NCBI RefSeq assembly: GCF_905171775.1
Contig: NC_053489.1
Location: 152,499,642-152,563,641 of the forward strand
Direction: 5' to 3'
Source of the DNA: Rana temporaria
Lineage: Eukaryota > Chordata > Amphibia > Anura > Ranidae
DNA length: 64,000 nt
A program made the position numbers and the translations under genes. Of the stretch, positions 10,840-23,028 are shown in pieces (position 1 is the first letter of the stretch; every line of letters starts with the position of its first letter). A model generated the notes under the pieces. That model was not told the origin of the DNA. It saw only the letters and a program-made list of their open reading frames with translations, and searched no databases.

Positions 10840-12545
10840 TTTAAAGGCTACGTTGACTTTTTTTGTTCTGAAGTTCCAGCTCACCTATGTACCAATATAG
10901 CATTAATGTACTTATTTTTCAGAAATAAAAAGGCTTTCTATTTATCCTACACAGCCCTTATCTCAGTGTCAGTACTTGTATAAAAAAAACTTAATTACTT
11001 CCTTGATAGACCTTACTGTTAAGACACAGGAAGGAGTTCACTAGTGGACCTCCTTAACACACAACCTGCATCTGCCCTCCCTTGCAGGTGAACATTTTTC
11101 CAATGCAATCAGTGATCACCGTTCTCACTAAATACACAGCCAGTGATTGATTTTTTTTCTACCTTACCTTCATCTTGCATAGAACGTTCATTTGGCAGAG
11201 TGTGCAGTAGCTGAGTGATCAGATAACAGCCTATGTGAATCAGAGCAGTAGTATTGCAAAGAGGATGTCTTGGGTTCTGTATAGCTCACCATACAATATA
11301 CAATCTGATTGTACATTCTCCTTTAGACCTACCATCAACTATGTTGTGCAAGGGCCTCCCTGATTGGATACAGAGTGACTGGATAGATGATGTGTCCCCC
11401 TATTATATCGTTTTGCTAAAGATAAATTAGATCGTACAGAGATTGTAAAATCAGATTGTATAGTGTATGTGGTTGTACCTTTATACCCCTAAAATAACTA
11501 GATGAACTTTGTGTGCCATTAATTGTTAACGGCACTCCAAACCTTTAGGCAAACACACATTTTGCCATGTGAAAAAACAAGCGACAAACGCAGCAAAATA
11601 CACAGTAGAAAACATGCAACCTGCAACACATCAAAATGTCCCATGAGTTACTTTGCCACGTGTAGTGCAGCCCATTGAGAATCAACAGTCTGCCCTATGG
11701 GTGTCACAGGGAAAATGTGCCAAAAACATGCGCAACCACTACACTAGGTGTGAACAAGGCCTGAAAATGAAATTGGTTTGCTTACACAAAAACAATGAAG
11801 CTTCATTCACATCTGTGCGTTTTGGAATGCAAGGCAAACTGCACAGAAAATGCATGCTTTGCTTTACATTGCAGTAAACACGCTGCAAATATACCAAAAA
11901 AACATGGTAAAAAATGGACCACATTCTGCTGTACAAAGAAGTTCTGGAGCTTCTTTGGAGTGGTTATCGTATAGAGGGCAGATCATTCAAGTGAATGGGC
12001 ATCCCTCTGCATAACAAGTGAAAATGCCTCAAAGCGCCCAAAAAAAAATGCATGTGGGAATGTGAGTTCCCTCTACAGAGAGATGTGAACGGGGCCTGAC
12101 ACTCCCTCCTATGTACCTGTATAAAGCTGGCCATACCCTATGCAATCAGATTGTACAATTTATGTACAATTTTCTTTAGATTTACCAGAACTTTGGAATA
12201 GGGGACACACCTGAACAACGTATTAAATTTCTATCAAATCAGACAGGGCCTTGCACTACATAGCAAATGGTAGATCTAAAGGAAATTGTCCAGTCAGATT
12301 GTACAGAAAGTGGGTGCAAAGTAGTATAGTAATGAGGGAGGTTTAGTTCAGAAGAGTAAATACGCCATATCGGGTCCTCTTCTGTGATGAAGCAAGGCAG
12401 GGCATGGTGGGATTCCTACATGTCACATAATCTGCAAGAAATAATGGAAGCAAACATTTTTTTTTCAAACAATAAACATATGACATTTCAAAGCTTCTGT
12501 GAATGAGGAGGTAAGAGATAAGCACACTGGGATTTCTGGGCCATC
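10840..12545. other. Mostly featureless; diffuse repeat traces
   Basis: No exon is recognised. Paired CAATCTGATTGTACA / ATTGTACAATTTATG motifs (about 11300, 12145 and 12290) and GAACGGGGCCTGA / GTGAACAAGGCCTGA (12090, 11750) look like decayed MITE parts without definable ends. Confidence 0.35.
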
Positions 12546-12957
12546 TTAAAGTGATTGTAAAGTCTTGTTTTACCTGCTCTTTGCAGTAGTTTTGCACAGA
12601 GCAGCCCGGATCCTCCACTTCTGGGGTCTCTCTTCGGTGCTCCTGGCCCCTCTCTCCTGTTGAGTGCCCCCACTGAAAAACAGTTTGCTATGGGGGCACC
12701 CCAGCTGAGTCCATTCAGACACAGAGCTGCGGCCCGGCCCGCCCCCTTTCTATCCTCATTGGCTGACTGACTTTGATGCCAATAGCACCATGCTGCTTTC
12801 CCAGCCAAAGAGGAGTGGAGTCCCGGGCAGCCAGGACACTCCTGCAACGCCGTTGGATCTAAATGAGCTCAGGGGGGCTGCTGTAGAAGGATTTTCATCT
12901 TAATGCATAGAATGTATTAAGATAAAGAAAAAACTTCTGCCTTTACAACCACTTTAA
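12546..12957. mobile_element. TTAA-flanked MITE (AAGTGNTTGTAAAG family)
   Basis: Left end TTAAAGTGATTGTAAAG (12546) and right end CTTTACAACCACTTTAA (12957) are imperfect inverted repeats within TTAA. The interior is GC-rich. The 119-aa open frame on the minus strand lies inside the element and is not a known protein. Confidence 0.65.
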
Positions 12958-13035
12958 GCTTTTTTTGACACGCTTACCAGGGTAATCTGCTCTGGTGAAA
13001 AAAAAGTGATGCTTATGGAACTCAATAGCTTATGC

Positions 13036-13486
13036 TTAAAGTGGAGGTTCCATCAAAAAAACAATTTTGCTTTAAACTGTAGCTTACGACTAAAAAAGAA
13101 AAAAAAAAAGGAAATTTTTTTTTTTACTCATCTGGAAATGCCTGTTGCTATGCGGTCCCCTGCCTTTGAAACCACCTAGGATTCTGACATCATCTCCCTC
13201 TAATGCTCCTGGGAAATGTGTGTCATCATTTCCCAGGATGCAGTGCGCTGTCCAATTATCACTCCCCATCCAAGACTTCCAGGAAGTAAGTGCCTGTAGG
13301 CTTCACAATGCCCACAAGCAAAATGACAACGGTGTAGACATAGTTTTATAAACTATCTTTTTTTAATATCTATGCGGATCGGCGGCGGATTGTAAAATAG
13401 TAAGTGACCAGATTTATATTATAAAAACGCAGGATGAAAGGACATACATTTAAAAAATGCTAATTGTGGTTGGAACTCCGCTTTAA
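13036..13486. mobile_element. TTAA-flanked MITE (AGCGGAGGTTCA family), diverged
   Basis: Left TTAAAGTGGAGGTTCCATC and right GGTTGGAACTCCGCTTTAA are inverted. It is a weaker relative of the foldback elements at 35801-36306 and 59808-60288. Confidence 0.6.
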
Positions 13487-14340
13487 ATTACACAACATTG
13501 ATTCTGAGGAGTCACTAATCCTCTCTCCCTCCTTGCCTTGTACAGTTCTATAAACCTTTCATTTAGAAACATAGACATAAAGCAAACAGATACTGCTATG
13601 TTTTATTTTTAGAATATTCAAAATGTTCTATCAGTGCCATGATAGCACCCTGTATTAAAATATACTTGTAAAATAAAGGATTCATATCAAAAGTGAAAAA
13701 AATGAGAAAAAATTGAAGTATGTTAAATGCTTGAGGACTTTGCAAATCATTTAGTAAACGTGACCAAAAAGAATTATATCATTGATTTAAAGTAAAACTA
13801 TAGTTAAATTGAAAAAAAAAAATGTTGGGAAGCTTTATAAGTGTTGTCTGTGTTTTCTTTGTTTCCTCTGGCTCCCCCCACAAACTTACCCATTGACCCC
13901 ACCTGACCAGTGCAGATTTTCCTACTTCTTGTGATGGGGTGAAAAAGCTAGACCACCTCTATTGAAATGAAGGCAGTGTTGTCACCCTTACCTGCCCTGC
14001 AAGAGCTACATAGAGACATACCATCACAGTGGGAGTCCTGACTAATAGGGTTGTCACCACCAATAGACATCAGTCGCAAGCAGTCATGGGTGTTTACTTC
14101 TATTCTGTGATGATGTGCAGGGGTTGAAGAGACCTGACCACTTCCAGGTCCAGTTTACAGAGGGAAGAGGGTATGGGACATGGGATAGCAATGTTTTGTG
14201 ACTTTCTGAAATTAGATGAACAATACAATAGTGTCATGAAGTAGTTTGAAGGAATGGGGTTTATCACCAGGGTGTGGCTTATTACAGGTGCATAAGTACT
14301 TCCTAAGATGCTAGCAAACCTCAAATGGTTCTGGATGGAT
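13487..14340. other. Spacer, no feature seen
   Basis: AT-rich; no recognisable exon or repeat end. Confidence 0.3.
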
Positions 14341-14344
14341 TTTT

Positions 14345-15455
14345 TTTGATGTCACAATGTACAGTATAAGATTTCCTATCATCTGTGCCCAGTTTTGCCA
14401 CACAGAGTTAATCCAGCTCTGAGCAACCATATTTTATTCAAAAAATAAAATGGGAGGAGGGGGGGTAACAAACCCAGGGACTTTAACGGTGTCTCCAAGA
14501 AAAAATAAATCAAGTAGAAAAATACATAATTTATTTGATTTTTACATACATAATTAAAATGGAAGTAAACACAACCACATTTTAATCCTATAAGGATATG
14601 AGTGGCTTCAGAACAAGCCACAGAAAAAAACTGTACACAGGATGCCCAACATGTTTCGCCCCGAGCAGGGCTTCATCAGGAGCTTGTACAGGAAATACTA
14701 TAAAGGAAAGAAAAATAATTGTACATAAAAAGTCAAAACATTGAGACAATAATCAATTGACATGCTCAATGCACAATAAACATACTTTTAACAAGTTTAT
14801 ATGTTTAAATAAACATTTTTACATGGAAAAACGAAGAATGAGAAGGGAAGAACAATTTATCGCAACAATGTAAGATGCATATACATCGTTAAATGAGAAT
14901 ACATCACATGATCACTACTAGGCAAGCAACTTACCCATAGGGCAAAACATTTTCAATCCAAATCCAAATTAAGATTCAGAAAAAGGTTGAAGAGAGGAAT
15001 ATGATAGACAACAATTCCCAAAAACCATATTTTATTGTTCAGTGAAATACAACAGACTTCCAGATAAAAACCAAAGTCCTTGCTTCTGAAAAAAAGTGCA
15101 CAATTCACATCCCCTCCCCTGTGTTTTGATTAAATGTTTTCAAAATATGGGGTGAGTAACAGTTCAGTGCCATGAGAAAATGCAACAGCCATCAGAATAT
15201 ACATAGAGCTGGAGGGAAGAGGGGAGGGGGATGTGAATTGAGCACTTTTTACAGAAGCTGTGTATGTCTGCAAGCAGTGCACGAGATATGTAAATAACCT
15301 GTCACTCAAGCAAGGACTTTGGTTTTTATCTGGAAGTCTGTTTTATTTCCCTGAACAATAAAAAGAGGATTGCTCAGAGCTGGATTAACTCTGTGTGGCA
15401 AGACTGGGCACAGATGATAGGAAACCTTATTCTCTACATTGTGACATCAAAAACA
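14345..15455. repeat. Large foldback repeat with imperfect arms
   Basis: GATGTCACAATGTACAGTAT ... CAGCTCTGAGCAA (14348-14425) is repeated inverted at 15372-15450. A second inverted pair inside joins 15020-15120 (CTTCCAGATAAAAACCAAAG) with 15225-15350 (CTTTGGTTTTTATCTGGAAG). An insert around 14570-15000 contains TTTCGCCCCGAGCAGGGCTTCATCAGG-like sequence (14655). It is probably a composite of a foldback element and a nested repeat. Confidence 0.6.
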
Positions 15456-15490
15456 ATAAAAAAATGTTTGGGTTTACATACACTTTAAAC

Positions 15491-15647
15491 CAGGGGTGTC
15501 AAACTGGCGGCCCTCCAGATGTTGCAAAACTACATGTCCCATGAGGCATTGCAAGGCTAACAGTTACAAGCATGACTCTTACAGGCAGAGGCATGATGGG
15601 ACTTGTAGTTTCGGAACAGCTGGAGGGCCGCCAGTTTGACACCCCTG
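15491..15647. mobile_element. Short hAT-type MITE (CAGGGGTGTCAAACTGG family)
   Basis: Ends CAGGGGTGTCAAACTGGCGG and CCGCCAGTTTGACACCCCTG are perfect inverted repeats, and the arms continue inward almost to the centre. The 8-bp duplication CTTTAAAC is exact (15483-15490, 15648-15655). It looks like one of the youngest hAT copies here. Confidence 0.95.
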
Positions 15648-15756
15648 CTTTAAACAATCTGATCTTATAATTAGAATATAATTAGAATAGAGATTCATAA
15701 ATTACCCCCTCCCTAATATTACAGCTCTATCCTCCTGGCCTTGCTGATACCAGCAA

Positions 15757-16065
15757 TTTACATAGTTACATAGTTAGTCGGGTTGAAAAAAGTCCATCCA
15801 GTTCAACCATAAAAAAAAAAATATCATACAATCCCATATACCCAATTCTATACCCACAGTTGATCCAGAGGCAGGCGAAAAACCCCAGCAGAGCATGATT
15901 CAATTTGCTACAGCAGGGGAAAAAATCCTTCCTGATCCCCCGAGAGGCAATCGGATTTTCCCTGGATCAACTTTACCTATAAATAGTACCCAGTTATATT
16001 CTGTACATTTAAGAAAGTATCCAGGCCTTTCTTAAAGCAATCCACTGAGCTGGCCAGAACCACCT
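15757..16065 (-). mobile_element. CR1-like LINE 3' fragment, minus strand
   Basis: CATAGTTACATAGTTAGTCG is the inverse of the TATGTAACTATGTAAC tail of the element at 4570-5152. It is followed by GTTGAAAAAAGTCCATCC and by CAATCGGATTTTCCCTGGATCAAC, standard parts of the frog CR1 3' region read on the minus strand. Confidence 0.65.
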
Positions 16066-16144
16066 TTGCAATTTGGTAGTGTACTTCCTCCTGGAATCAC
16101 CATGTGCGACAAAAGAGCTTCCAGGTTCCTTAACCTGTTCCTAC

Positions 16145-16345
16145 ACTACATTGATATTTATTTCCAGTATTTATATAGCACCAAATATAGCACCATATTA
16201 CGCAGCACTTTACTGATTGATACACAAGAAAAAATATGTGCAGTCTTGAGGGTCACAGAGATCATAAATCCTATTCATAATTTAGCATGTGCAGTAGGAG
16301 TTAAGGGAAAGGGAATACTGAACTGTGTAATGGCATTTAAGCACT
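16145..16345. repeat. L2-like 3'-end fragment
   Basis: TATTTATATAGCACC and TACGCAGCACTTTAC resemble the TTTATAGCGCC / GTGCTTTACAAT end seen at 29330-29380. The 93-aa open frame across it is fortuitous. Confidence 0.4.
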
Positions 16346-16349
16346 AAGA

Positions 16350-17467
16350 AAGTTGTAAATGTAGTAAATGCCTCTATTCCAAGTTTATCATGCAGTAAAA
16401 GGTAGTATATTTTGGTACACCAATCCACTAACTAATCAGTTTTCTAATAAACAATCAGCAATACACTAATGTGTCATCAGCACTCCAGGCGTTCAGAGAG
16501 GATGATCTGCCCATAGACGTTAATGAATACACCAAAAATCATTAGACAATCAATACTTCTGAGTTATTTTCATTGAGCTGATAGGTCTGATACATTAATG
16601 CTGACATTTTACATTCGTCAAGATCACAGTGCAGTTTTTAACAGTAGAGTTGGCTGCTAAGAATATTCCCAGAGACAATCAAGGAAAATACAACTTATTT
16701 ATATGCAGTATACTTAACTGCTTCTGAAATCTAGCTGGGTATATATATATATAGCCAGAAATCTAGAGCTGTATATTCCAGAGAATGCTCTAATGCATTA
16801 TAAATACAATATATTTTGTGCAGGTTTGAGCACAAACACTGATAAAGTAAAACCTTAAAGCGGACCTGTCCACTTCATGCAATACAGCAGTTATTTAAAT
16901 AAAAGTCACAAGACACAGTTGTTCACAATCTGTAATGGTCTGCAAACTAGTGTAACAGACCCTAAAGAAAAACTCTTACTTCAATTGTATGCAGTATTCT
17001 GTCACCAGTACATGTATTATTTAGTCCCATGTGCTTTGTAAGCCTAGTGAAGGGGTTAGACAGGGGACCAGCTCCAACAACATAGCTAGCAAGGAGACAG
17101 CAGCTTTATAACCAATGTTTGTCTCCAGCTTTCAGCATCATTCCAAGGCAAGCACCAACAAGAAGGATGCAGGGAAGGGGCAGTCAGCACTCCCTCAACC
17201 AGAATTCCACTTGCCACCACTTGTCCTGGAGCCAAAAAAAGTGCCAGCTACCAATGTATTTATCTCCTTGGTAGCTAAGTTATTGGAATACTAAGGGGGA
17301 GGGAGGGGGCACCCTGTACAACCAAGTAGCAAGGCATATAAGGTACATAGGAAAATTACACAAAACACTATTTTACGTTGTCCCCTGGGAAACATTAAAA
17401 TGAGAGTTCTTCTTTAATGAAAGACCAAAGAAACGTTGATTAGCAATAGATGGGATTATATGTACAG
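16350..17467. other. Mostly featureless; short TA microsatellite
   Basis: A (TA)n tract lies at about 16741-16753. Otherwise I see no exon or repeat end. Confidence 0.3.
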
Positions 17468-17469
17468 TA

Positions 17470-18007
17470 CACTATATGGCCAAAAGTTTGCAGACATCTG
17501 ACAAATACCTACAGTACAGTATATGTCACAATTGTGTGGACACTCCCCAAAAATGTTAAAGTGTTTCCACTGAAAGGTGCTGTTAATGCTACAGTATTCA
17601 AAGATATTTTAGATATAGATTGTGTACATTCAACATTGTGGCAATAGCTTGGGGAAAGTCATTTTTTTTGTTTCCCTGTGCACAAAGCTAGGTCTATATA
17701 GATATGGTTCTATACAGTTAGCGATAAAAAAACTTGAGCAACCAGCACAGAACCCTGACTGACGCCATTAATAGCGGTGAGGCAGGTCTTCTCCTCCTAC
17801 ATTGGTACCCCCTCCCCCAATTCTCTTTTGACTAAATAGGCACACATTTTGACAGGAACTCTCCAAACTCTTGTTAAAGTCATCCCAGAAGAGTGGAGGA
17901 TGTTTTAGTCCCAGAGGAGAGTGCCAAACCCATAACAATTCCTATGGCTTTGGAATGGACCACATATAGGTGTATATGGGTGTCCACGTACATTTGGCCA
18001 TATAGTG
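17470..18007. mobile_element. Tc1/mariner-like non-autonomous element
   Basis: Ends CACTATATGGCCAAAAG and TTTGGCCATATAGTG are inverted; the left is preceded by TA (17468-17469). The right flank reads TC rather than TA, so the duplication is not exact. Ends of this kind are typical of vertebrate Tc1/mariner derivatives. No transposase remains. Confidence 0.65.
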
Positions 18008-18364
18008 TCTGTGTGAAAGTGTAGGATAGGATAGGTATATGAATGCCACATGAACGCTATCTGTCAGAACAGTGCAAATTACTGTATTTATTGGCGTATA
18101 ACACTCACTTTTTTATCCTGAAAATAGAGGGTAAACTGTGCCTGCGTGTTAATATGCAGGGGGCTGTGGAAAGTTTTTTTCCTGAAACTTTCCTCTTAAA
18201 GTTGGGGTGCGTGTTGTACACCTGTGCGTGTGATACGCTGATAAATACGGTACATAAGATAGAAGTACAGTTTTAAAAAATGCTAAGGACATGTTCACAC
18301 TATATGTGGTGATTGTATGCAAACATTTTATCCAACAGTCCAAAAAACTACTCAAGCTACTGTT

Positions 18365-18560
18365 TGACTTTATTTTGAAGACTTTGGGGGAGATTTACTA
18401 AAACTGGAGAGTGCAAAATCTGGCGAAACTCGGCATAGAAACCAATAAGCTTCCAGGTTTTATTCTCAAAGCTTAATTGAACAAGCTGAAGTTAGAAGCT
18501 AATTGGTTACCATGCACAGCTGCGACAGATTCTGAGCGCTCCAGTTTTAGTAAATCTCCC
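18365..18560. mobile_element. MITE with GGGGGAGATTTACTAAAACT ends
   Basis: Left GGGGGAGATTTACTAAAACT and right AGTTTTAGTAAATCTCCCCC are perfect inverted repeats. The flanking duplication is not clear. A truncated relative lies at 7240-7327. Confidence 0.75.
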
Positions 18561-18564
18561 CCTA

Positions 18565-19160
18565 TGTGTATATATCTCCCATTAGAATATGTGTTTGCAT
18601 ATCTCTGTCAACTCTCTTTAAAATAATTTGAATATAGTGTGAAACTGATCGCATGCATGACAAGTTTTAATGTTGTGTTAACTTTCACATGCTTGTTGGA
18701 TCCTATAAACAATTTATTGCCATTGACATGCATTGGCCAGGTTGCACTGACCTACAGTACAAAGTAGCCTTCTGCGCTGGAAATATGAGACAATTTTAAG
18801 AACACAAAAATGTCTTACATTTCCTCAGAACGATATAATAGCTGTGGTCTGGAACCAACTGAATTTATAGTTCAATCACTGACAGTTTCTTCAAGCTCAC
18901 CCACACTCTTGAAAGGAGCTTTCTTTTAAATGTCTGTATTTTTGTCTGAACCTTAAATTCAGAAAGACCTGTTGTTTATGATTAACATAATACTGCTACA
19001 AACAGCAAATAATTCTGCCTAATCTGAGTCTAGAAACTTTTAGATAAAAAATTAGGTTTCCAAAATACATAATGTGCACCATCAAAGTCCCACAAAAAAA
19101 TCTGCTGTTTTATTTAAAATGTTCTTTATTTGTTATTCAGAGAAGCAGATTGGAATTGTT
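18565..19160. other. Spacer, no feature seen
   Basis: AT-rich; no exon or repeat terminus recognised. Confidence 0.3.
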
Positions 19161-19164
19161 TATA

Positions 19165-19465
19165 CAGGCAGTTCCCGAGTTACGAACACCTTCTACTTAA
19201 GAATGGACCTCAATGTCAACCGCTTGTGCTCCACGCTGTTCCTGGATACCTCCGAGCAGCTATCTTGCAGCCCCAAACACATCCCACACTGCAGTACTAC
19301 ATGTACTGCATGGCCAGAAGAGCCCCAGATAACAAAACTGCGTGCCCGGAACATCCCACATCCATACACAGGCGGAAGTTACACTTACAAACGCAGTGTT
19401 CCAACTTACACACAAATTCTACTTACAAACAAACCTTATTGCGTTCGTAACTCGGGGACTGCCTG
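19165..19465. mobile_element. Tc1/mariner (Tigger-like) MITE
   Basis: Ends CAGGCAGTTCCCGAGTTACG and CGTAACTCGGGGACTGCCTG are inverted, with TA on both sides (19163-19164, 19466-19467). TA duplication and this end type fit the Tigger branch. The 137-aa and 106-aa open frames over it are shadows of the repeat. Confidence 0.8.
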
Positions 19466-19752
19466 TACAGGACCTAGAACTCTTTAGCAGACTTCAACTC
19501 CCCCCCCCCCTTGTCTTTTACGCAGTAACTTAAAAAAAAAACAGGGAAATTGTACTCTAATGCCAATATTTGCCTTTATTTCTTAATTTTACATCCTCCC
19601 TGTTCTGACAATAATGTACTTAAATTTAATTTGGGCGTCTATCAGAAAGTAATGGCAACAAAGAATAATAAGGTCATGGGTGGCCTTATCGGCATCTGAA
19701 ACAAAGTTTGATCTCTCTTGCAATATCAGATTCAGAAATGTATTGGGTGTTA

Positions 19753-20171
19753 AGCCTTGTACACACGATCAGTCCATCCGAAGAGAACGGTCTGAAGGAC
19801 CATTGTCATCGGTTAACCGATGAAGCTGACTGATGGTCCGTCGCGCCTACACACCATCGGTTAAATAACTGATCGTGTCAGAGCGCGAAGACGTAAAACA
19901 CAACGACGTGCTGAAAAAAACGAAGTTCAATGCTTCCAAGCATGCGTCGACTTGATTCTGAGCATGCGTGGATTTTTAACTGATGGTTGTGCCTACTAAC
20001 AATCGGTTTTGACCTATCGGTTAGGAATCCATCGGTTAAAATTTAAAGCAAGTTGGCTTTTTTTAACCGATGGTTAAATAACCTATGGGGCCCACACACG
20101 ATCGGTTTGGACCGATGAAAACGGTCCATCAGACTGTTGTCCTCTGGTTAACCTATCGTGTGTACGAGGCC
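19753..20171. mobile_element. Harbinger-type MITE (ACACACGATC family), second copy
   Basis: Ends AGCCTTGTACACACGATC and GATCGTG...TACGAGGCC; exact TTA duplication (19750-19752, 20172-20174). It is almost collinear with 4021-4424 and related to 60402-60743 (shared CCAAGCATGCGTCG block). Confidence 0.85.
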
Positions 20172-20729
20172 TTACTCATCTGATGGTGACCATCCTGGAG
20201 AACTGGTCCCATCAGTCATTTAGGACTGAGCTATTAACATAATGCCAAACAGAAACAAAATAACAATGTGCACAGTCTCCAATCTCAAGTACACACCCAA
20301 ATGGAACTTACATTCCGCCCACAAACTTCTTTCTTTTTCACGAGTCATCTCTTCCAACTAACATCTGCAGAGGTTAACTCATGTTTATCCCAGTCTCTTG
20401 AACTCCCTTCCACATACTGTGCCAATAATCATTTAGCAGCCTTACCAGTCTTTAAATATACTCTTTTCATTTTAGATTTGTAACTAGCTTTTCACACACC
20501 AGCTTTCACCCTCTGCTATACACTAATGTTTCCCATCACTGCATTGACAATTTCCAATACATCTTGTGTATTTAATAAAACTTCCTTACCTTTGGTATTT
20601 ATCCCTTTTCCTTCTGGTTTCAAAACTTTTAGGGAAGGGGTTCTCATTCCTAAGTTTGTGTATGTTAAATGTCCTGCGTATAATTCTACTTTGTTCTCAC
20701 TTTCTTCTGTGTTATAGAGGATGTTGGTG

Positions 20730-22180
20730 TGATGAAAATAAGTATATGTAGTAGTAAAAATAATCTAATAACGGTAATAACTATAAATTATGGACAAGCA
20801 TATAAATTATGGACAAGTATACAAAAGGAAATCACTGTAGGACACGATCTATATGCACTTTCTATGGCTAATTATTTAATACCCAAAATAATGTCAAACC
20901 TTTCTAATAAATCAACCCTAATAGCATGGAAACATATCCTATCTAAAACCAAAAAATTGCATTTTATACACAAAAGTACCATTACCCTCAAGAATCATAG
21001 ACTACTGTAAGATTCAGATATCAACAAAAGAGTGGTAAAAACAAGGTTACCAAAATTATGACCAGTATACTTTAAGAACATAGTAAAAAATAAAATATTG
21101 GAAAATACCTGTTTAAAAGATATAAACTTTATTAACATAAATATCCCCAACAGAAATATGGCAATATCTAACAGAACAAAGTTACCAAAAAAAAGAAAGG
21201 AAATACTTTATTCTACAACTTCCTCTTCTCCACTTCAAATAATAAAAACCCTAATATAAATAAAAAAGAAAAAGATCTATCACAGAAATTTACATGGGAA
21301 CAATGGAAGAAACCACTATCAATAACAAATAAAGCTTCATCGTGTATTGAATATTGGGATAATTCACAAAAAAACAGATGGTACTTGACCCCTTACAGGT
21401 TATCCCCTCCATATCCCCTATATGCCAGAGGTGTAATGAACAAATAGACAATCTCCAAACCACTTTTTGATTTGCAAAATCATATTAAGTGTTTGAAACG
21501 CTATTTCCTCCTTCTTAGCGGACCTTACAGGTAATCTGATAGATCTAACAGCAGCAATGGCCTTACTAGGGATTAATATAGATATTTACCCACCATGTTT
21601 TAGTACAATAGTAGCACATATTCTAACAGCCGCAAGGCTTATTATTACAAGCATGTGGAAATCTACCGAATCTCCCAACCTGTCGAATGTTATCATTAGA
21701 CTGAATACCGAATCTCAATATTATTGGCATATAAAAATTCTACAATTAATAGATTTAAAAATAATTGTCAGGAATGGTTAAGCAATCCGAGAGCTTCTAA
21801 ATATTTAAAGAATTGTAAGCTGTGAACTCTTATAAGATTGAATGTCATATGGTTTAAACCACCTTGCCATGAGTATCTCCTTAACCCTTGTAAGCTCCGC
21901 CTACAGATAGCTCTCATTAGGGGTAGGCAGAAAAGGGTTTCCAACCACATGACCAATATTTGTCTCCTTGCAATTTTTAATATTTCAATTTTTATTTTCC
22001 AATTTCATTCTCTTTGCAGTTCCATTGCATACTCTATAATTGTATGTTATTATATGACTTATATAACGAGAAATGTAATACCAAGTTAAATGTATTTACT
22101 ACTACCGGAATGTTTTATTTTTTAACTAATAAAAAGTTTAAAGTAAAAAAATAAAAATAATAATAATGGTAATAACAATG
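20730..22180 (+). mobile_element. L1/Tx1-like LINE, 3' end of ORF2 (decayed)
   Basis: Plus-strand translation across frames gives an L1-type ORF2 C-terminus: KLWTSIQKEITVGHDLYALS (about 20805-20864), RWYLTPYRLSPPYPLY (about 21377-21424, before the Cys-rich MCQRC-like block), and VAHILTAARLIITSMWKS (about 21614-21667), the usual LLTAARL-I...WKS helix near the end. Stops and frameshifts are frequent. The 3' end runs into ACTAATAAAAAGTTTAAAGT and an (A)n/(AAT)n tail at 22140-22185, which fits target-primed insertion on the plus strand. Confidence 0.7.
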
Positions 22181-22185
22181 GTTAA

Positions 22186-22913
22186 TAAAAGTTTATAGGT
22201 CAAATAATCCTTTCCAAATGCTAGTTAATGATGGTTTTCCCTTGTTCTTTTTGTTCAAACTCATTGTGAAATTGTTGTCACCTTGATGATAAATGTCCAA
22301 TAGTTTTCTAATCTTTATTTGTTTTTTGTATTTTTTTCTTGAGAAATAGAAAATAGTCTTTCAGTGAATTGTCCTTCAAAGGATGTATATAATGTAAGCA
22401 TTAGACATTCTTAAGAACAATCACATCAAAGTTGTTTTTCAATAAATATTATTTATTTTTATTTTTTTCACTTTTCTGCCCTTGAGGACCTCAGATATTG
22501 AATTCCAGATTTTAAATTAGCAGTAGGTGAAATTCTATTTGTCATCAATTTCTTTCTGGAGGTTACAGAGCAGAAAACCGCAGACAGGCTGCTTCTTTGA
22601 TGGCTCTCTCCTAAAAATCTCTTTTTGTTCTTTATCTATTTGATGTGACAGTGATCAGTGCAGGGACAAGACAGGCCTCTCTAGAGAAATCACCTTCCCC
22701 CTTTCTATTGACAGATTCTTCTGATCTGAATCAGATGGGCCATGCCCTATCATAGTCACTAAGACACTGCTAGTAGCCACCAATTAAACCTTTAGGGATA
22801 GTGAAACCTGAAGCCACTTTTGAGTGTCTGTTCCTATTAGACATGGTGAGAAAACTTCTGACACCCAAAAGCGAGGATCCATGGTCTTATTCTTTCTCTC
22901 TTGTCTCCTGTAG
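22186..22913. other. PRDM6 last intron, 3' part
   Basis: No repeat is recognised here. The intron ends in a pyrimidine-rich tract (TCTTTCTCTCTTGTCTCCTG) and TAG directly before the terminal exon. Confidence 0.5.
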
Positions 22914-23028
22914 GTGTGAGAGGTGCGAGAGGAGCTTCACACAAGCTACACAGCTGAGTCGACATCAGAGGATGCCCAATGAGTGCAAGCCGATAACGGA
23001 GAGTACAGAATCAATTGAAGTGGATTAA
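22914..23028 (+). CDS. PRDM6: PRDM6 terminal coding exon (last C2H2 zinc finger and C-terminus)
   Basis: After a strong acceptor (CTTGTCTCCTGTAG) the exon opens in phase 2; its first base completes a codon begun in the previous exon. It encodes CERCERSFTQATQLSRHQRM, then PNECKPITESTESIEVD and a stop. The two Cys of CERC pair with His of LSRHQ; the usual second His position reads NEC, giving an atypical C2HC-like last finger. From memory this matches the C-terminus of vertebrate PRDM6, a PR/SET-domain zinc-finger repressor of smooth-muscle genes. The upstream exons are not in this window, so the last intron is at least about 22.9 kb. The in-frame ATG at 22801 is intronic and is not a start. 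Confidence 0.85.

Noticed and set aside
16741..16753. Possible TATA promoter
   Set aside because: A simple (TA)n microsatellite with no gene downstream.
19074..19487. 137-aa and 106-aa open frames
   Set aside because: They run through the inverted ends of a Tigger-like MITE; composition is that of the repeat.
22801..22913. In-frame ATG upstream of the PRDM6 exon as a protein start
   Set aside because: A strong polypyrimidine tract and AG lie between this ATG and the zinc-finger codons, and the upstream residues do not resemble PRDM6; it is intron.
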